64,000 nt of DNA. Origin: Streptomyces actinomycinicus (GTDB lineage Bacteria; Actinomycetota; Actinomycetes; Streptomycetales; Streptomycetaceae). The stretch lies in contig NZ_JAERRK010000023.1 in assembly GCF_016741775.1 (NCBI RefSeq), positions 1-64,000 on the forward strand, in the 5' to 3' direction. Positions within the stretch are counted from its first letter, which is position 1. Each line of letters begins with the position of its first letter. Below the pieces are notes generated by a model. That model saw only the letters and a program-made list of their open reading frames with translations, did no database searches and had not been told where the DNA came from. Shown here in pieces: positions 27,101 to 34,413 of this stretch. The translations under genes were made by a program, and so were the position numbers.

Positions 27101-28712
27101 CGACGCGATGCTCGTACCGGGCCTGACGACGGCACGCCGTGTAGGCCGTGTCGTAGAAAACGTCTGGAGCCAGCTCCTCCAGGCGCTCGGCCCAATGGCC
27201 GGCGGCGGCCTCCAGCGCCTGGGGTGTACGGGCGGACACCACCAGCGGGAGCGGGCCGCGGCGGTCGGAACGCGAACGGTCGTACGGAAGGCCGTCGGCG
27301 CTGTGAGAGCCGGACCGGTTGCGCGGCTCCGGGGCGGAGGTGAGTACCACGTGAGCGTTGGCCCCGCCGAACCCGAAAGAGTTCACCCCGACCACGAGGG
27401 GATTCCCCGGAAGGTCACGGGGTTCGGCCACCGGATCCAGACCGAGCCCCGCAAAGTCGATCCGCGAACTCAGGGGAGCCGTGTGCAGCGTCGCGGGGAT
27501 CCGCCGCTCCCTCAGCACCAGCAGCGCCTTGAGCAGGCCGGGCACGCCGGCCGCCGCTTCCAGGTGCCCCAGGTTCGACTTCACCGATCCGATCGGCAGC
27601 GGCGCACCTGGCGTGCGGCGCCGCCCGAGCGCCTCCCCCAGTGCTGCGCACTCCACCGGATCGCCGGCCTGTGTACCGGTGCCGTGCGCCTCGATGTACG
27701 CCACCTCGGCCGCACCGATGCCCGCCTCTGCGTACACCAGGTCCAGCAGAGCGGCCTGGCTGCGCGCGCTCGGCAGCGCCAGCCCGACTGTACGGCCGTC
27801 CGCGTTGACACCGCTGCCACGGATCACCCCGTGGATCCGGTCACCGTCCGCCAGCGCCGCCGTCAGCGGCTTGAACACGAGCACACCGGCACCCTCGGAG
27901 CGCACGAAACCGTCCGCGTGCTCGGAGAACACGTGGCACCGCCCGGTGGGCGAGAGCATCGACGCCTGTGCGAACCCGACGCTCTCCCACGGGTTGAGCA
28001 GCACATTGACGCCGCCCGTGAGCGCGAGCGCACTACGCCCGGACCGTACCTCCTCGCACGCCTGGTGCACGGCGGTCAGCGTCGACGAGCACGCCGTGTC
28101 CACCGCGAACGAAGCGCCGCGCAGGTCGAAGAAGTACGACACCCGGTTCGCCGTGTTGCAGGACGCCATGCCACTCATGGAATAGGCGTTGGTCGTGCGT
28201 GGCCGCCGCTGCTGCAGATCGCCGTAGCCGTGGGACGAGACCCCCACGATCACCGCCGTATCGCTGCCGGCCAGCGCCGACGGGTCGATGCCCGCATCAC
28301 CGAACGCCTCGACGGCACACTCCAGAATCAGCCGCTGTTGCGGGTCCATCACGGATGCCTCCTTCGGCGAGATGCCGAAGAACTCCGCGTCGAAAGCGGC
28401 CACGTCGTCCAGGAAACCGCCCGCGGACGTGTACATGCGGCCGGGGCGCGGACGTTTGCCGGCCGACACGAACCGCGCCACGTCGAACCGGTCGCCCGGC
28501 ACCTCGCCGACCAGGTCCCGGCCCTCCGCCAGCGCCGCCCACAACCCGTCCAGTGACCGGATCCCTCCGGGTAGCCGGACCCCCGTCCCCACCACCGCGA
28601 CGTCTCCGCCACGGGCCTCTGCGTGCCCGAGCGGGGCAGGGCCGCTTAGGGCCACGGCGTCTGCTGCGGAAACACCGGACATCGGGTGAGCGTGATCATT
28701 CGCCTGGGTCAC
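21177..28712 (-). CDS. Single-module, fully reducing type I polyketide synthase with C-methyltransferase
   Basis: About 2511 residues from GTG 28712; an ATG at 28682 and further upstream starts are possible. Domains in order (approximate residues): ketosynthase 37-460 (DTACSS with Cys 208, EAHGTGTQAGDP with His 343, SNLGHLEA with His 383) and acyltransferase 575-865 (GHSVGE with Ser 666, YAFHS, pointing to malonyl-CoA). Then dehydratase 945-1230 (ADHLVGETVVVPAAGY with His 975, LLDGALQ with Asp 1140) and methyltransferase 1400-1615 (LEVGAGTGGLTAAL). Then enoylreductase 1825-2140 (LVHGAAGGVGLAALQ), ketoreductase 2160-2340 (TGGLGGFG, HAAMVLDD, Tyr 2308) and carrier protein 2430-2500 (LGVDSLLAAEL, Ser 2467). 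Every catalytic site looks intact. One complete module with no loading domain and no TE suggests iterative use, as in fungal highly reducing synthases. The product would be a reduced, methyl-branched chain (inference). Confidence 0.93.
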   Translation of the reverse strand: MTQANDHAHPMSGVSAADAVALSGPAPLGHAEARGGDVAVVGTGVRLPGGIRSLDGLWAALAEGRDLVGEVPGDRFDVARFVSAGKRPRPGRMYTSAGGFLDDVAAFDAEFFGISPKEASVMDPQQRLILECAVEAFGDAGIDPSALAGSDTAVIVGVSSHGYGDLQQRRPRTTNAYSMSGMASCNTANRVSYFFDLRGASFAVDTACSSTLTAVHQACEEVRSGRSALALTGGVNVLLNPWESVGFAQASMLSPTGRCHVFSEHADGFVRSEGAGVLVFKPLTAALADGDRIHGVIRGSGVNADGRTVGLALPSARSQAALLDLVYAEAGIGAAEVAYIEAHGTGTQAGDPVECAALGEALGRRRTPGAPLPIGSVKSNLGHLEAAAGVPGLLKALLVLRERRIPATLHTAPLSSRIDFAGLGLDPVAEPRDLPGNPLVVGVNSFGFGGANAHVVLTSAPEPRNRSGSHSADGLPYDRSRSDRRGPLPLVVSARTPQALEAAAGHWAERLEELAPDVFYDTAYTACRRQARYEHRVALLADDPSAAARSLRRVARGEPAPGAARGVGVERGRIGFVFSGNGSQWAGMGAELLDVDAPFTAEVDAIDVALRPLLGWSVREEMAAPRGREVWQRTEIAQPLLFALQAGLAAALTARGFAPDAVCGHSVGEVAAAYCAGALDRAAACRVIAARSRAQGATAGCGRMAAVGLSSSDAEKLIFAIGRAKRLVVAGINSARDVTVAGDAEALAELGVELGVRNVFFRDLGLDYAFHSPAMDELRGPLAATLSGLPTRPARIPLVSTVTGRLHGDAALDADYWWRNVREPVRFEKAVDTLVGEAGCDVLVEIGPHPVLGAYLRRVTTDAGRPVAVIATLTRTASGPGALASAVAQLLACGADTDWSIHFPRRGRVVDLPAYPWQRERHWNGAPGWWLETPTEEDGEPTEPPHALLGARLPGARPAWQQELSSGARGWLADHLVGETVVVPAAGYVDMALALGQAVHGAPVEAHDISISRALSLPGDDEDRTVSVHTALERDGAFTVSSRDDRGGTWIEHARGRVRELLRACPPGADPQALRARLPREMSAADHYAVCARAGLPYGPAFRTLTGLRTDAGDGREVLASYAATVDLADAPLAHPTLLDGALQAGLPLLAAVTDRCADRDGAPAAYLPAGIGTVRSWKPLPRTGLVHVRLRARTAREAVWDMTVMADDGTVALEALGCRLRRFDAARARAPQQLAEVLRAAPLPTPAATSPWPAPAVTLAACAAELSQAVRKWRAHPYDSARARGLHLNAHLTAAAVRELLSEADEFTLGDLFAAGVQPRHRKLLTTLFENAVGQGVFTACEGGRWHLAEEPQPHRVFREALLAFPAEATAALTYGVCGLHLADVLRGRTDPLALLFAERDALAARFYDSTPVMHHQYRTARLLLQAAVAAWPKSRPLRVLEVGAGTGGLTAALLPYLPPERTHYTYTDVSSAFFPAAQDRFAEHDFVHYRCLDLDADPGAQGFTPASYDLVIAANVLHATRDLRRTLHRIGDLLADGGQLLALESHDPASLTPVFGLLDSFWSAEDTALRPNGPLLVREQWPGLLEECGFTGTVQPGDATQPAYDHHSVILTTRAPRPGPTAVAPDPRFVRPPVVADLTGGPLAPAAARVLDVDAQPASESPQRWSELLAGTDDVVLLAERSSVGAACATETAVRDLAVLRAMATATRQLPEDRAVTVWLVVCGAQDIPPSAAAAVWGAARSLANEQPRLTVRRLALAAGAEERLAEELTARPADDEVLLTRRGRFVTRLRPYTSDPAPAAAAGVSGTAVPYTLTLDEPGLRYRLGWRPARMPQPAAGEIVVEVAATALNYRDIMTATGLVPPPVAPCGLDAEPIGLECAGTVAAVGAGVEHLSVGDRVACLAIGCYGSHAQTRADRVIPLPEGMDFTEAATLPTVFLTVQHALAHLARLQPGETVLVHGAAGGVGLAALQYAQHVGAQVIATAGSPAKRDLLRLLGIGHVLDSRTLRFADEVDTITQGRGVDVVLNSLAGDAMARSLRVLAPHGRFVELGKRDFLADNSLALAPFRDNLSFHGVDVAALLTDTSPLADAHLAAITRAVHSGAYRPLPHRVYPATRIREAFVAMQHSRHVGKVVVTFDAAEPVPISPATVPLALDPDAGYLITGGLGGFGAATARHLAARGARHLTLIGRRGAHTPGAAELLSDLTTLGVRVDAYAADAADPDAMRRIIHDLDAEGRRLAGVIHAAMVLDDAPLQELDDDRVRTVLAPKMTAGHVLDELTRDRALDFFVVYSSAAAVVGNLAQSSYVAANLALEALVHDRRRAGLPALAVQWGVIADNGYVHRTERNDELTALGIEGLATADALAALERLLADPDATAVTVGHLNWGRMQRFLHILTAPRTAELLPPAEHTDGAERLRQVLEQAAPDEATVLVEDVLADLLAHVLQTTPDRVDRTRRLDQLGVDSLLAAELATLLQQRLGCELTTMELAGSPNLAALGRRVLGLLHPSR

Positions 28713-28899
28713 GCCCCGGACAACTCGCCGCGCCCATGTGGGGTTACGGCCGTCGACGAGTAGTGGGACAACACGTTGAGGCGTTGCGGGCCGAGCGGTG
28801 GTGCGGTGCTGCGCTGGGCGCAATCACACCCCTGGCCGGACAGATCTCCGCAGACTTCTGCGGGCCTCACCGGCTGGCGGCGACAAGCGGTCGAGCGGA

Positions 28900-29040
28900 G
28901 ACATCTCGCGGCGCACGAGCTGATCGTCACCGCCACGGCAACCCGCTCGCCGTGGCACTCACCGGCGGAACCGACACGGCATCACCCAGCTCCTGCCACC
29001 GCTGGACGCAGTCCCACTGACCTGCGAACTCCCGGACGCC
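28900..29040 (+). pseudogene. IS5-type transposase scrap
   Basis: Across three plus frames the stretch reads HELIVT, then DRHRHGNPLAVALTGG, then ITQLLPPLDAVPL. This follows the 'D-x-x-G-x-P-L-A-x-x-L-T-G-G-N-x-x-D-V-T-Q-L-x-P-L-L-D-A-x-P' block of IS5-family transposases around the second catalytic Asp. Two frameshifts occur in about 100 bases and nothing else of the gene is left. It lies just upstream of the polyketide operon. Confidence 0.5.
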
Positions 29041-29182
29041 CCCGCCGCGAACCCCCAAAGCCTGTACGCCGCCCCCAGCGGGCCGCCCGGCCCATCCCGC
29101 CCGCCCGCCGGGACACCGCACCTCGAGACCGGCGGAGTTCGCCCGCACGCGGGACGCCCGCGGGTGCCGCTGTTCGCAGGGG

Positions 29183-29463
29183 CTACCTTCCCTTGCGGCT
29201 GCGTACCAGCGCGACGAGGGCGATCACCACGATGGTGACCAGGAGCCAGACGCCGACGCGTTCACGCCCGCGCCTTCCAAAACCCCGGCAGCGTCCTGGG
29301 CGGCTTCGAACCAGACGGGTTCCGTGACCGCTGCGGGTGAACGGTCGAGCAGCAGCTTGCTCTCGAAGGGGCTGAGACCGGTGACCGTCCGGATCACACG
29401 CACCGCATTCGTCTTCCGGTCACCCGCCTCCACCAGCAGGACACTGAACCCTGGTTCTTCCAT
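29183..29463 (-). CDS. L7/L12 C-terminal-domain protein, possibly membrane-tethered
   Basis: From ATG 29463 the minus strand encodes FSVLLVEAGDRKTNAVRVIR, TVTGLSPFESKLLLDRSPAA and FEAAQDAAGVLEGAG. This is the ribosomal bL12 C-terminal fold ('K-x-x-V-I-K-x-x-R-x-x-T-G-L-x-L-x-E-A-K-x-L-V'). It lacks the bL12 dimerisation domain, so it is not the ribosomal protein itself. The frame stops at 29224. In another frame the same stretch encodes VGVWLLVTIVVIALVALVRS and RKGR before TAG at 29183, a textbook single transmembrane anchor. Either the gene is a bL12-domain membrane protein with a frameshift near 29260, or the two are separate. Function unknown. Confidence 0.6.
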
Positions 29464-29868
29464 GCCCTCTCCCCCGGGCCTCCCACAGGCAGGCAGCGCC
29501 CCCTTGCTGCCGGACACTTCATCCGGGGTCTCGCCTACGACCCCGGAGCCGCCTTTGCCTGGCCTGCTCGGCTACTGCCTCCGGCAACTGCTGGACCCGC
29601 CTCGCCTCCGCGCCAAACGTACGCACTGAGCAGAGGCACCGCACGATCGTCCGCGAGTTGCGGAACCGTGTGCTTTGGCTCCGTGCCGGTGCCCGAGCCG
29701 GCGTCCCCTGCCGTGCCCGTGACGCCCCTGTCATGCCGGCTGTCACGCGCCGTCCAGCCAAGCGACAGCGGGCGCGTGAATGTTTCCTCTGGGCGCGCTC
29801 TCCAGTGTGTTCAGGGCTTCAGACACCAGCGCCAGTGCGCGCTGATCTGCCAGTTGCCGAGGCTGTGG
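29464..29868. other. Stretch without a supported gene
   Basis: No coherent coding frame or clear regulatory structure was found between the bL12-like gene and the lipoprotein. A short plus segment reading RTIVRELRNRVLWLRAG is arginine-rich and unassigned. Confidence 0.3.
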
Positions 29869-30462
29869 TCAGTGGCCGCCGCTCGGGGGCTCGCAGTCGG
29901 TGCCGTCGGGGTAGCCGCCGAAGGCGTTCGCCTTGGTGGAGTCACCGCTCATCGTTCCCTCCACACACCAGGGAGAGGCGTCGATGTCGATGAGGAAGCC
30001 GACCCCGGCGGACCCGTCTTGGTACGTCTGCACCTTCTCGGCTGAGTAGCCGAGACTGGTGAGCGCGTTGCGGACGTCGTCCGGGGCGAAGTCCCCGCGT
30101 CGGCGCAGCGGTTCGAGTGTGCGCTTGACGCGTGCGACGGTGGCGAGTCCGTCGCAGCGGCTCTGGCCATGGAGCTGGATGGGATCTTTGAAGCCGTGGT
30201 TCTCGGCGTAGTGGTCGGTCGGCGGCACGGTTGAGGCGGGGGAAGCGGCGGTCGTGGGTGCCGTCGCCTCGGGGCTCTCGCCGGGGCAGGCAAAGTCCGC
30301 TGGTGTACTCGGTGTCGATATGCCGGTCGGCGTGGGATGCGAACGCCGGTATGCGTCGGCGGGGTCCTCTGCTCCCTGCGTTCCGCACCCTGTTGCCAAC
30401 AGAACCGTCACCGCCAACGGCAGCATCGCGAGTCGGGTTCTCGTCGTCCTGAGCGTCGTCAT
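29869..30462 (-). CDS. Predicted lipoprotein of unknown function
   Basis: 197 residues from ATG 30462; the frame is open further upstream but without protein character. The N-terminus MTTLRTTRTRLAMLPLAVTV followed by LLATGC is a lipoprotein signal peptide with the lipidated Cys at residue 26. After a threonine/proline-rich linker comes a folded domain (HYAENHGFKDPIQLHGQ, CDGLATVARVKRTLEPLRRR, DFAPDDVRNALTSLGYSAEK, GFLIDIDASPWCVEG) with several cysteines. It is exported and anchored outside the membrane. No enzyme motif is evident. Confidence 0.8.
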   Translation of the reverse strand: MTTLRTTRTRLAMLPLAVTVLLATGCGTQGAEDPADAYRRSHPTPTGISTPSTPADFACPGESPEATAPTTAASPASTVPPTDHYAENHGFKDPIQLHGQSRCDGLATVARVKRTLEPLRRRGDFAPDDVRNALTSLGYSAEKVQTYQDGSAGVGFLIDIDASPWCVEGTMSGDSTKANAFGGYPDGTDCEPPSGGH

Positions 30463-30639
30463 CCCTCGATCCTGCCCCACAGCTAGGTGGGGATCATGAG
30501 TACTTGTACTCAGGGGACCGCAACACCCAAGGTCAGTCTTTGATGACGCACGATCAATCCAGGGCGCTCGGTGCACAGGTCACTCAGGCTCCCTCCCGGA
30601 CCGGCCGCGGGCGCGGCGGTGTTCGTCGGCCCACCCGGT

Positions 30640-31070
30640 GGGCGATCGACCATCCTGTCCACGACCTGTTCCACGGGCTTGCCGCGGCAGAAATGGAAGC
30701 GCCGTTGCTGCGGTGCGGGGCTCACGGCCTGCGGATCTACGACTGGGCCCGGGTCGAGGTGTGGCCCTCGCATCGGCCCGACCGCCGCCACCGGGTCACC
30801 GCCCGCCGCAGCGTCGCCCGCCCGCAGGAGATCTCCTACTACATCGCCTGCTGCCCTACCGGGACCACGCTTGACGCGCTGATCCGCATCGCGGGCAGCC
30901 GATGGGCCATCGAGGAGTGCTTCCAGAGCGCCAAGCAAGAGTGTGGCCTGGACGACGCGCCGCTATCCCAGCTGGCACCGCCACATCAGCCACGGCATGT
31001 ACCGTTGCAGTGCTAGAGGTGCGATGCGAGGCACTCGCGGTCTGCCACCCGCAAGACACCACAGCATCAT
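30640..31070 (+). pseudogene. IS701-type transposase C-terminal remnant
   Basis: The plus frame reads GLRIYDWARVEVWPSHRPDR, ISYYIACCPTGTTLDALIRI, and AGSRWAIEECFQSAKQECGL. This is the conserved C-terminal block of IS701-family DDE transposases, where the 'W-x-I-E-E-x-F-Q' Glu is the third catalytic residue. Beyond DD the reading shifts: another frame gives RRYPSWHRHISHGMY, the usual 'Y-x-x-W-x-R-H-x-x-L-x-M' continuation. The N-terminal two thirds are absent. Confidence 0.7.
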
Positions 31071-31386
31071 CGACGGTGAAACCAGAAGCTCACTGGGGCG
31101 ACACTGCCGGTCTTCCGTTCTAGCCAGCAATAGGGCATCAATCGGAAATCGTTCTCCGAACTGCGGTCAGAGCCAGATTCAGATACCGCCAGCACCGGCT
31201 GACCGTCTGCAGAAGGCGGATCGCGCCGTCCCGCCTCGGCGTGCGGTAGGGAGCACCCGCTGCCTGTGGCACCGGGCCAGGAGCCCTGTAGTCGACAACT
31301 CTGCTCGTGCGCAGGTGACAGGAGGAGCTGGGCCATGCCTCAGCAGAGGCCGCCCGATACAGGCCAGCTTCAGCGCTGGTGGGTGG
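31071..31386. other. Stretch without a supported gene
   Basis: No coherent coding frame. It may contain further eroded insertion-sequence DNA but no recognisable terminal repeat was found. Confidence 0.3.
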
Positions 31387-32120
31387 TCATGCCCACTCCA
31401 AAAGCCCTTTGATCAGTACGGAGCAGCCACCGGCCATGGCCAGGGCGAAGACGAGCCGGCGGACCCCCCGTTCTCGGACTCTTGGTGCAAGTGCCCTGCC
31501 GATGAGGGCGCCTGCTGCCATGGCCGCCACTGTCACCCCCCAGGCTGACCCGCTCAACCGTGGTACGCCGTTGACGGCTACTGAGAAGATGTTCACCGCG
31601 AGGCCGTAGAACTGCGCGTTCGGCACGAAATCGTAGATGGGCCACCCTGCATTCAAGGCGTACAGGGAGTACGGCGGCCCGCCGACTCCGGCGGCGGAGT
31701 TCATGAATCCACCCACGGCGCCCGCAGTCACGGCGCCCTTCGTTCCGGTCAGGGCTGGTAGGCGCGTGCCCCCATCACGAGAGCTACGGCAAGTGTCACA
31801 AGAGTCCCGATGCTGGCCAGGAGTACCGGCTCGGGAACTCGGGCGGCCGCCCATGAGCCCGCAGGCACTGTGCATGCCGCAGCGATGACCAAGGGAAGCA
31901 TGGCGCCGATCCGTACACGTCGCCAACTCGCGGCGAGTCCGATGACGCTGATGACCCCTGCGGCACAATTCGCGAGCACGACCCCCTGCGCCGGCCCGAG
32001 CATCAGAGCGAGCACGGGGACCGCGATGAGAGCGAAGCCCATACCTGTGAGCCACTGCATCGAAGCAGCCAGCATGACTGTGGCGCCCAGCAGTAGCTCA
32101 GGCGCTCCTATGCTCACCAT
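31387..32120 (-). pseudogene. TauE/SafE-family permease with one frameshift
   Basis: From ATG 32120 (GGAG eight bases upstream) the minus strand encodes a membrane protein: ELLLGATVMLAASMQWLTGM, GFALIAVPVLALMLGPAQGV, and so on, to a premature stop at 31749. One base out of frame it continues with GAVTAGAVGGFMNSAAGVGG and PPYSLYALNAGWP, the second TauE/SafE repeat with its 'G-x-x-x-G-x-x-S-G-x-x-G-P' loop. It ends at 31387. Intact relatives move sulfite or organosulfonates across the membrane. About eight transmembrane helices would result if the frame were restored, so this is recent decay or an error. Confidence 0.7.
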
Positions 32121-32363
32121 CGGCACGCTCCTGTCGTCACCCCGATGATCGGGGCATCCTCATAACACGTTGGCCCCGGAGGCAATGGCCTGGCAGGCAA
32201 GCCCCATCGCTACCGGAGCCGGTCGATTGCGGTGTCCACAACGGCGAGAGATCGCGGAAAGGCCCCTAACGTGATGTCTGGCCGACCGGCCGCGCCGCAG
32301 TTCTGGTAGTAGTTCCGCGTCGGGGACCAGCGGGACAGCCGCCAGCGCCGAGGAGCCGCCGAC

Positions 32364-32990
32364 TCAGGGCCTCGAAGGCCCCTTGATCGCCTCAGGGTGG
32401 GACGTCAGCGCAGCGCGCATGAGGCGGCGGGCGCGGGCCGCGGCGCGCTCGTCGCCGAGGAGTTGTATTTCTTGATTGGCTGCCATGGCGACGCCCGTGA
32501 GGGTGGACACGAGGTCCTCGGGGTCGAGGTCCGCGGCGAGGTCGCCGGCGTCCTGTGCAGCAGTGATCTGTTCTGCCAGGAAGCGTCGCCAGCGGGTCAC
32601 CGCGTCATACAGGCGGGCGCGCAGTTCGCCGGGCTGTCCGTCGAGTTCGCACGAGGCTGCCGTGACGAAGCAACCGTTGGGGAACGGGCTGTCGGTCAGG
32701 TAGTCGCACCAGGCGTCGATCACGGCGTGCAGGCAGGGCAGGCCCGGCCCGGTGCCGCGGCCGGGTGCCACCACCGCCTCCAGGAACATCTCCACCGCCC
32801 GGTCCATCGCGGCGAGTTGCAGTTCCGCGCGAGAACCGAAGGGGCCGACCACCCCTGCCTTGCTCATGTCGAGCGACTCCGCCAGGGAGCCGATGGTGAG
32901 TGCGGACAGGCCCAGGCTGGATGCCTTGTTCACCGCGACGCTGACGATGCGGTCACGGGTGCGGCGGGCTTCGTCGGCCGATTTTCTCAT
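32364..32990 (-). CDS. TetR/AcrR family transcriptional regulator
   Basis: 208 residues from ATG 32990; the frame is open upstream but crosses the operator. The HTH reads ASSLGLSALTIGSLAESLDM, then SKAGVVGPFGSRAELQLAAM, the group whose recognition helix has 'S-K-x-G-x-x-x-H-F'. The C-terminal domain (LDGQPGELRARLYDAVTRWR) matches the TetR_C_6-like group with 'C-F-V-T-A-A-S-C-E'. It is divergent from a metallo-hydrolase gene. A near-perfect 15-base inverted repeat between them is the obvious binding site, so it probably represses both. Confidence 0.9.
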   Translation of the reverse strand: MRKSADEARRTRDRIVSVAVNKASSLGLSALTIGSLAESLDMSKAGVVGPFGSRAELQLAAMDRAVEMFLEAVVAPGRGTGPGLPCLHAVIDAWCDYLTDSPFPNGCFVTAASCELDGQPGELRARLYDAVTRWRRFLAEQITAAQDAGDLAADLDPEDLVSTLTGVAMAANQEIQLLGDERAAARARRLMRAALTSHPEAIKGPSRP

Positions 32991-33000
32991 GCTCTCAATC

Positions 33001-33045
33001 TTACCGAACGACCGTCTGCTATTTTGGCGAACGGTCGTACGGTAA
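33001..33045. promoter_or_regulatory. Long palindromic operator of the TetR/metallo-hydrolase pair
   Basis: TTACCGAACGACCGT (33001-33015) and ACGGTCGTACGGTAA (33031-33045) are inverted repeats matching at 14 of 15 positions around a 15-base spacer. It fills most of the 74-base divergent gap. Confidence 0.75.
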
Positions 33046-33064
33046 ATCTGGGAAGGGTGTCCCC

Positions 33065-33862
33065 ATGCGTGTCCGCTGGCTTGGCTGGGCCGGAGTAGAA
33101 CTCGAAGCACAGGGCGAGAGCCTGGTGATCGACCTGCTCGGGCGGCCCGAAGGTGTTCTGGAGGGCACGGAGCTCTCGGGCGTGCCATTGCCGAAGGTCG
33201 TACCGCCGCGTACGGAAGGTCATGTGCTCGCCGGCCTGTGCACCCACCTCCACCGCGACCACACCGACGCCGGCGCCTTGAGCCGTGCGCTGGCTCCCGG
33301 CGGGATGGTCATGCACCCCGAGCCCTTCGGCGGCGACGATCACGAGAACTTGTGGACGCTCAAGGCCGATGCCGAACTCACCACCCACCATCTGCCGCGG
33401 CGGTGCATGAGACTGTGGGAGAGTGCGACGGTCGGACCCTTCACCATCGCGGCCGTCCCCGCGGTGGACACCCTCGGCGACCCTCAGGTCTCGTGGGCCG
33501 TCGAAGCCGACGGCAAGCGGGTGATCCACCTGGGCGACACCATGTACCACGGTTACTGGTGGCGGGCCGCCCACCGCTACGGCCCCTTCGACGCAGTGCT
33601 CACCCCCATCAACGGGCCTACCGTCTGCTTCCCGCACTGCCAGCCGCCGAGCCCCTACCCCTCCGCGCTCGACGCCCGGCAGGCCGCCGTCGCCGCCCGC
33701 CTCCTGGGGGCGCGAGCCGCGATACCGATGCACTACGACGGCTTCCACGCCGACGGCTTCTACACCACGCAGCCCGACGAACTCGCCCGCTTCCTCGACG
33801 CAGCCACCGGCGAGCCGTACGAGGTCCTCACCCCCGGTCTGGGTGAAGAGTTGACCCTCTGA
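33065..33862 (+). CDS. Metallo-beta-lactamase-fold hydrolase
   Basis: 265 residues. The metal-binding HLHRDH (residues 61-66) is the H-x-H-x-D-H motif. Later ligands appear in HLGDTMYHGYWW (Asp) and AIPMHYDGF (His). The opening MRVRWLGWAGVELEAQGESL is typical of the UPF0173/lactonase-like metal-dependent hydrolases that act on small lactones or phosphodiesters. There is no signal peptide. It is divergent from and probably repressed by the neighbouring TetR protein, so it likely inactivates the compound that the regulator senses (inference). Confidence 0.85.
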   Translation: MRVRWLGWAGVELEAQGESLVIDLLGRPEGVLEGTELSGVPLPKVVPPRTEGHVLAGLCTHLHRDHTDAGALSRALAPGGMVMHPEPFGGDDHENLWTLKADAELTTHHLPRRCMRLWESATVGPFTIAAVPAVDTLGDPQVSWAVEADGKRVIHLGDTMYHGYWWRAAHRYGPFDAVLTPINGPTVCFPHCQPPSPYPSALDARQAAVAARLLGARAAIPMHYDGFHADGFYTTQPDELARFLDAATGEPYEVLTPGLGEELTL

Positions 33863-34071
33863 CCGCCGCCTGCCCATCAGCGGCTTTACTGCCGTCCGGC
33901 CGTACCCATCGGGGCCTGCGACCCAGCCTGGCCCCGCGAGGGCCTCGTCGAGGTCCTCACGGCGAGTCGTGGGCGCGGCGAACCAGGGTGCCGCGCCGGT
34001 CCCGTCCGCGGACCCGGGGCGGCCGGCATCGGCGGCGCGATCCGGTTCCACATCGCATCAGTGCTCACTAC

Positions 34072-34195
34072 TGACCTTCAAAGCGGGGTGTCGGCAGGCG
34101 CTGACGGCCCGTGATTCCAGTGATATGCCGGTTGCGTGCGGTGTGCGCAAGGGGCGGACTGACCGACCAGCGGCGGGGCTTCCGCGAAAAGACGC
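34072..34195 (+). repeat. Second copy of an IS630 left end
   Basis: The 120 bases here match 15832-15955 closely: both begin CTACTGACCTTCAA, and both encode the transposase leader with CARGGLT and then 'R-x-F-R-E-K'. Similarity stops near 34190. It is the 5' tip of the same kind of IS630 element, with the rest lost. Confidence 0.65.
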
Positions 34196-34375
34196 CAGCA
34201 ACGGATGCTCCGCGCCGGGAGACAGCGGGTCACCCCGAGGTGCTCTCCGCCCAAGTCGGCCCGCTCAGTCACTCGGCCGCTGCGGGGCCACTTCGTCCGG
34301 TTCCAGGCTTCTCAAACCAGGCCATCGCTCGGACCGTTGCTTCGCGTCGGGCTCTTGCTGCCGTGAGTGAGGCTC

Positions 34376-34406
34376 TTGACCCTCACGTGACGTCAGGCTG
34401 CATAGT
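34376..34406 (+). promoter_or_regulatory. Putative MerR-type promoter with a 19-base spacer
   Basis: TTGACC (34376-34381) and CATAGT (34401-34406) are separated by 19 bases, the over-long spacing typical of MerR-controlled promoters. The spacer contains TGACGTCA. The GTG of the next gene lies eight bases beyond the -10, which predicts a leaderless message. Confidence 0.5.
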
Positions 34407-34413
34407 CGGTGCC

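Noticed and set aside
26166..28556. 796-codon plus frame opposite the ketosynthase and acyltransferase
   Set aside because: Antisense shadow of intact catalytic domains; arginine- and histidine-rich and without motifs.
21177..28712. A modular assembly line with several synthase proteins
   Set aside because: Only one module is present; flanking DNA holds IS5 debris on one side and thioesterase/exporter on the other, with no docking domains or further synthase genes in the window.
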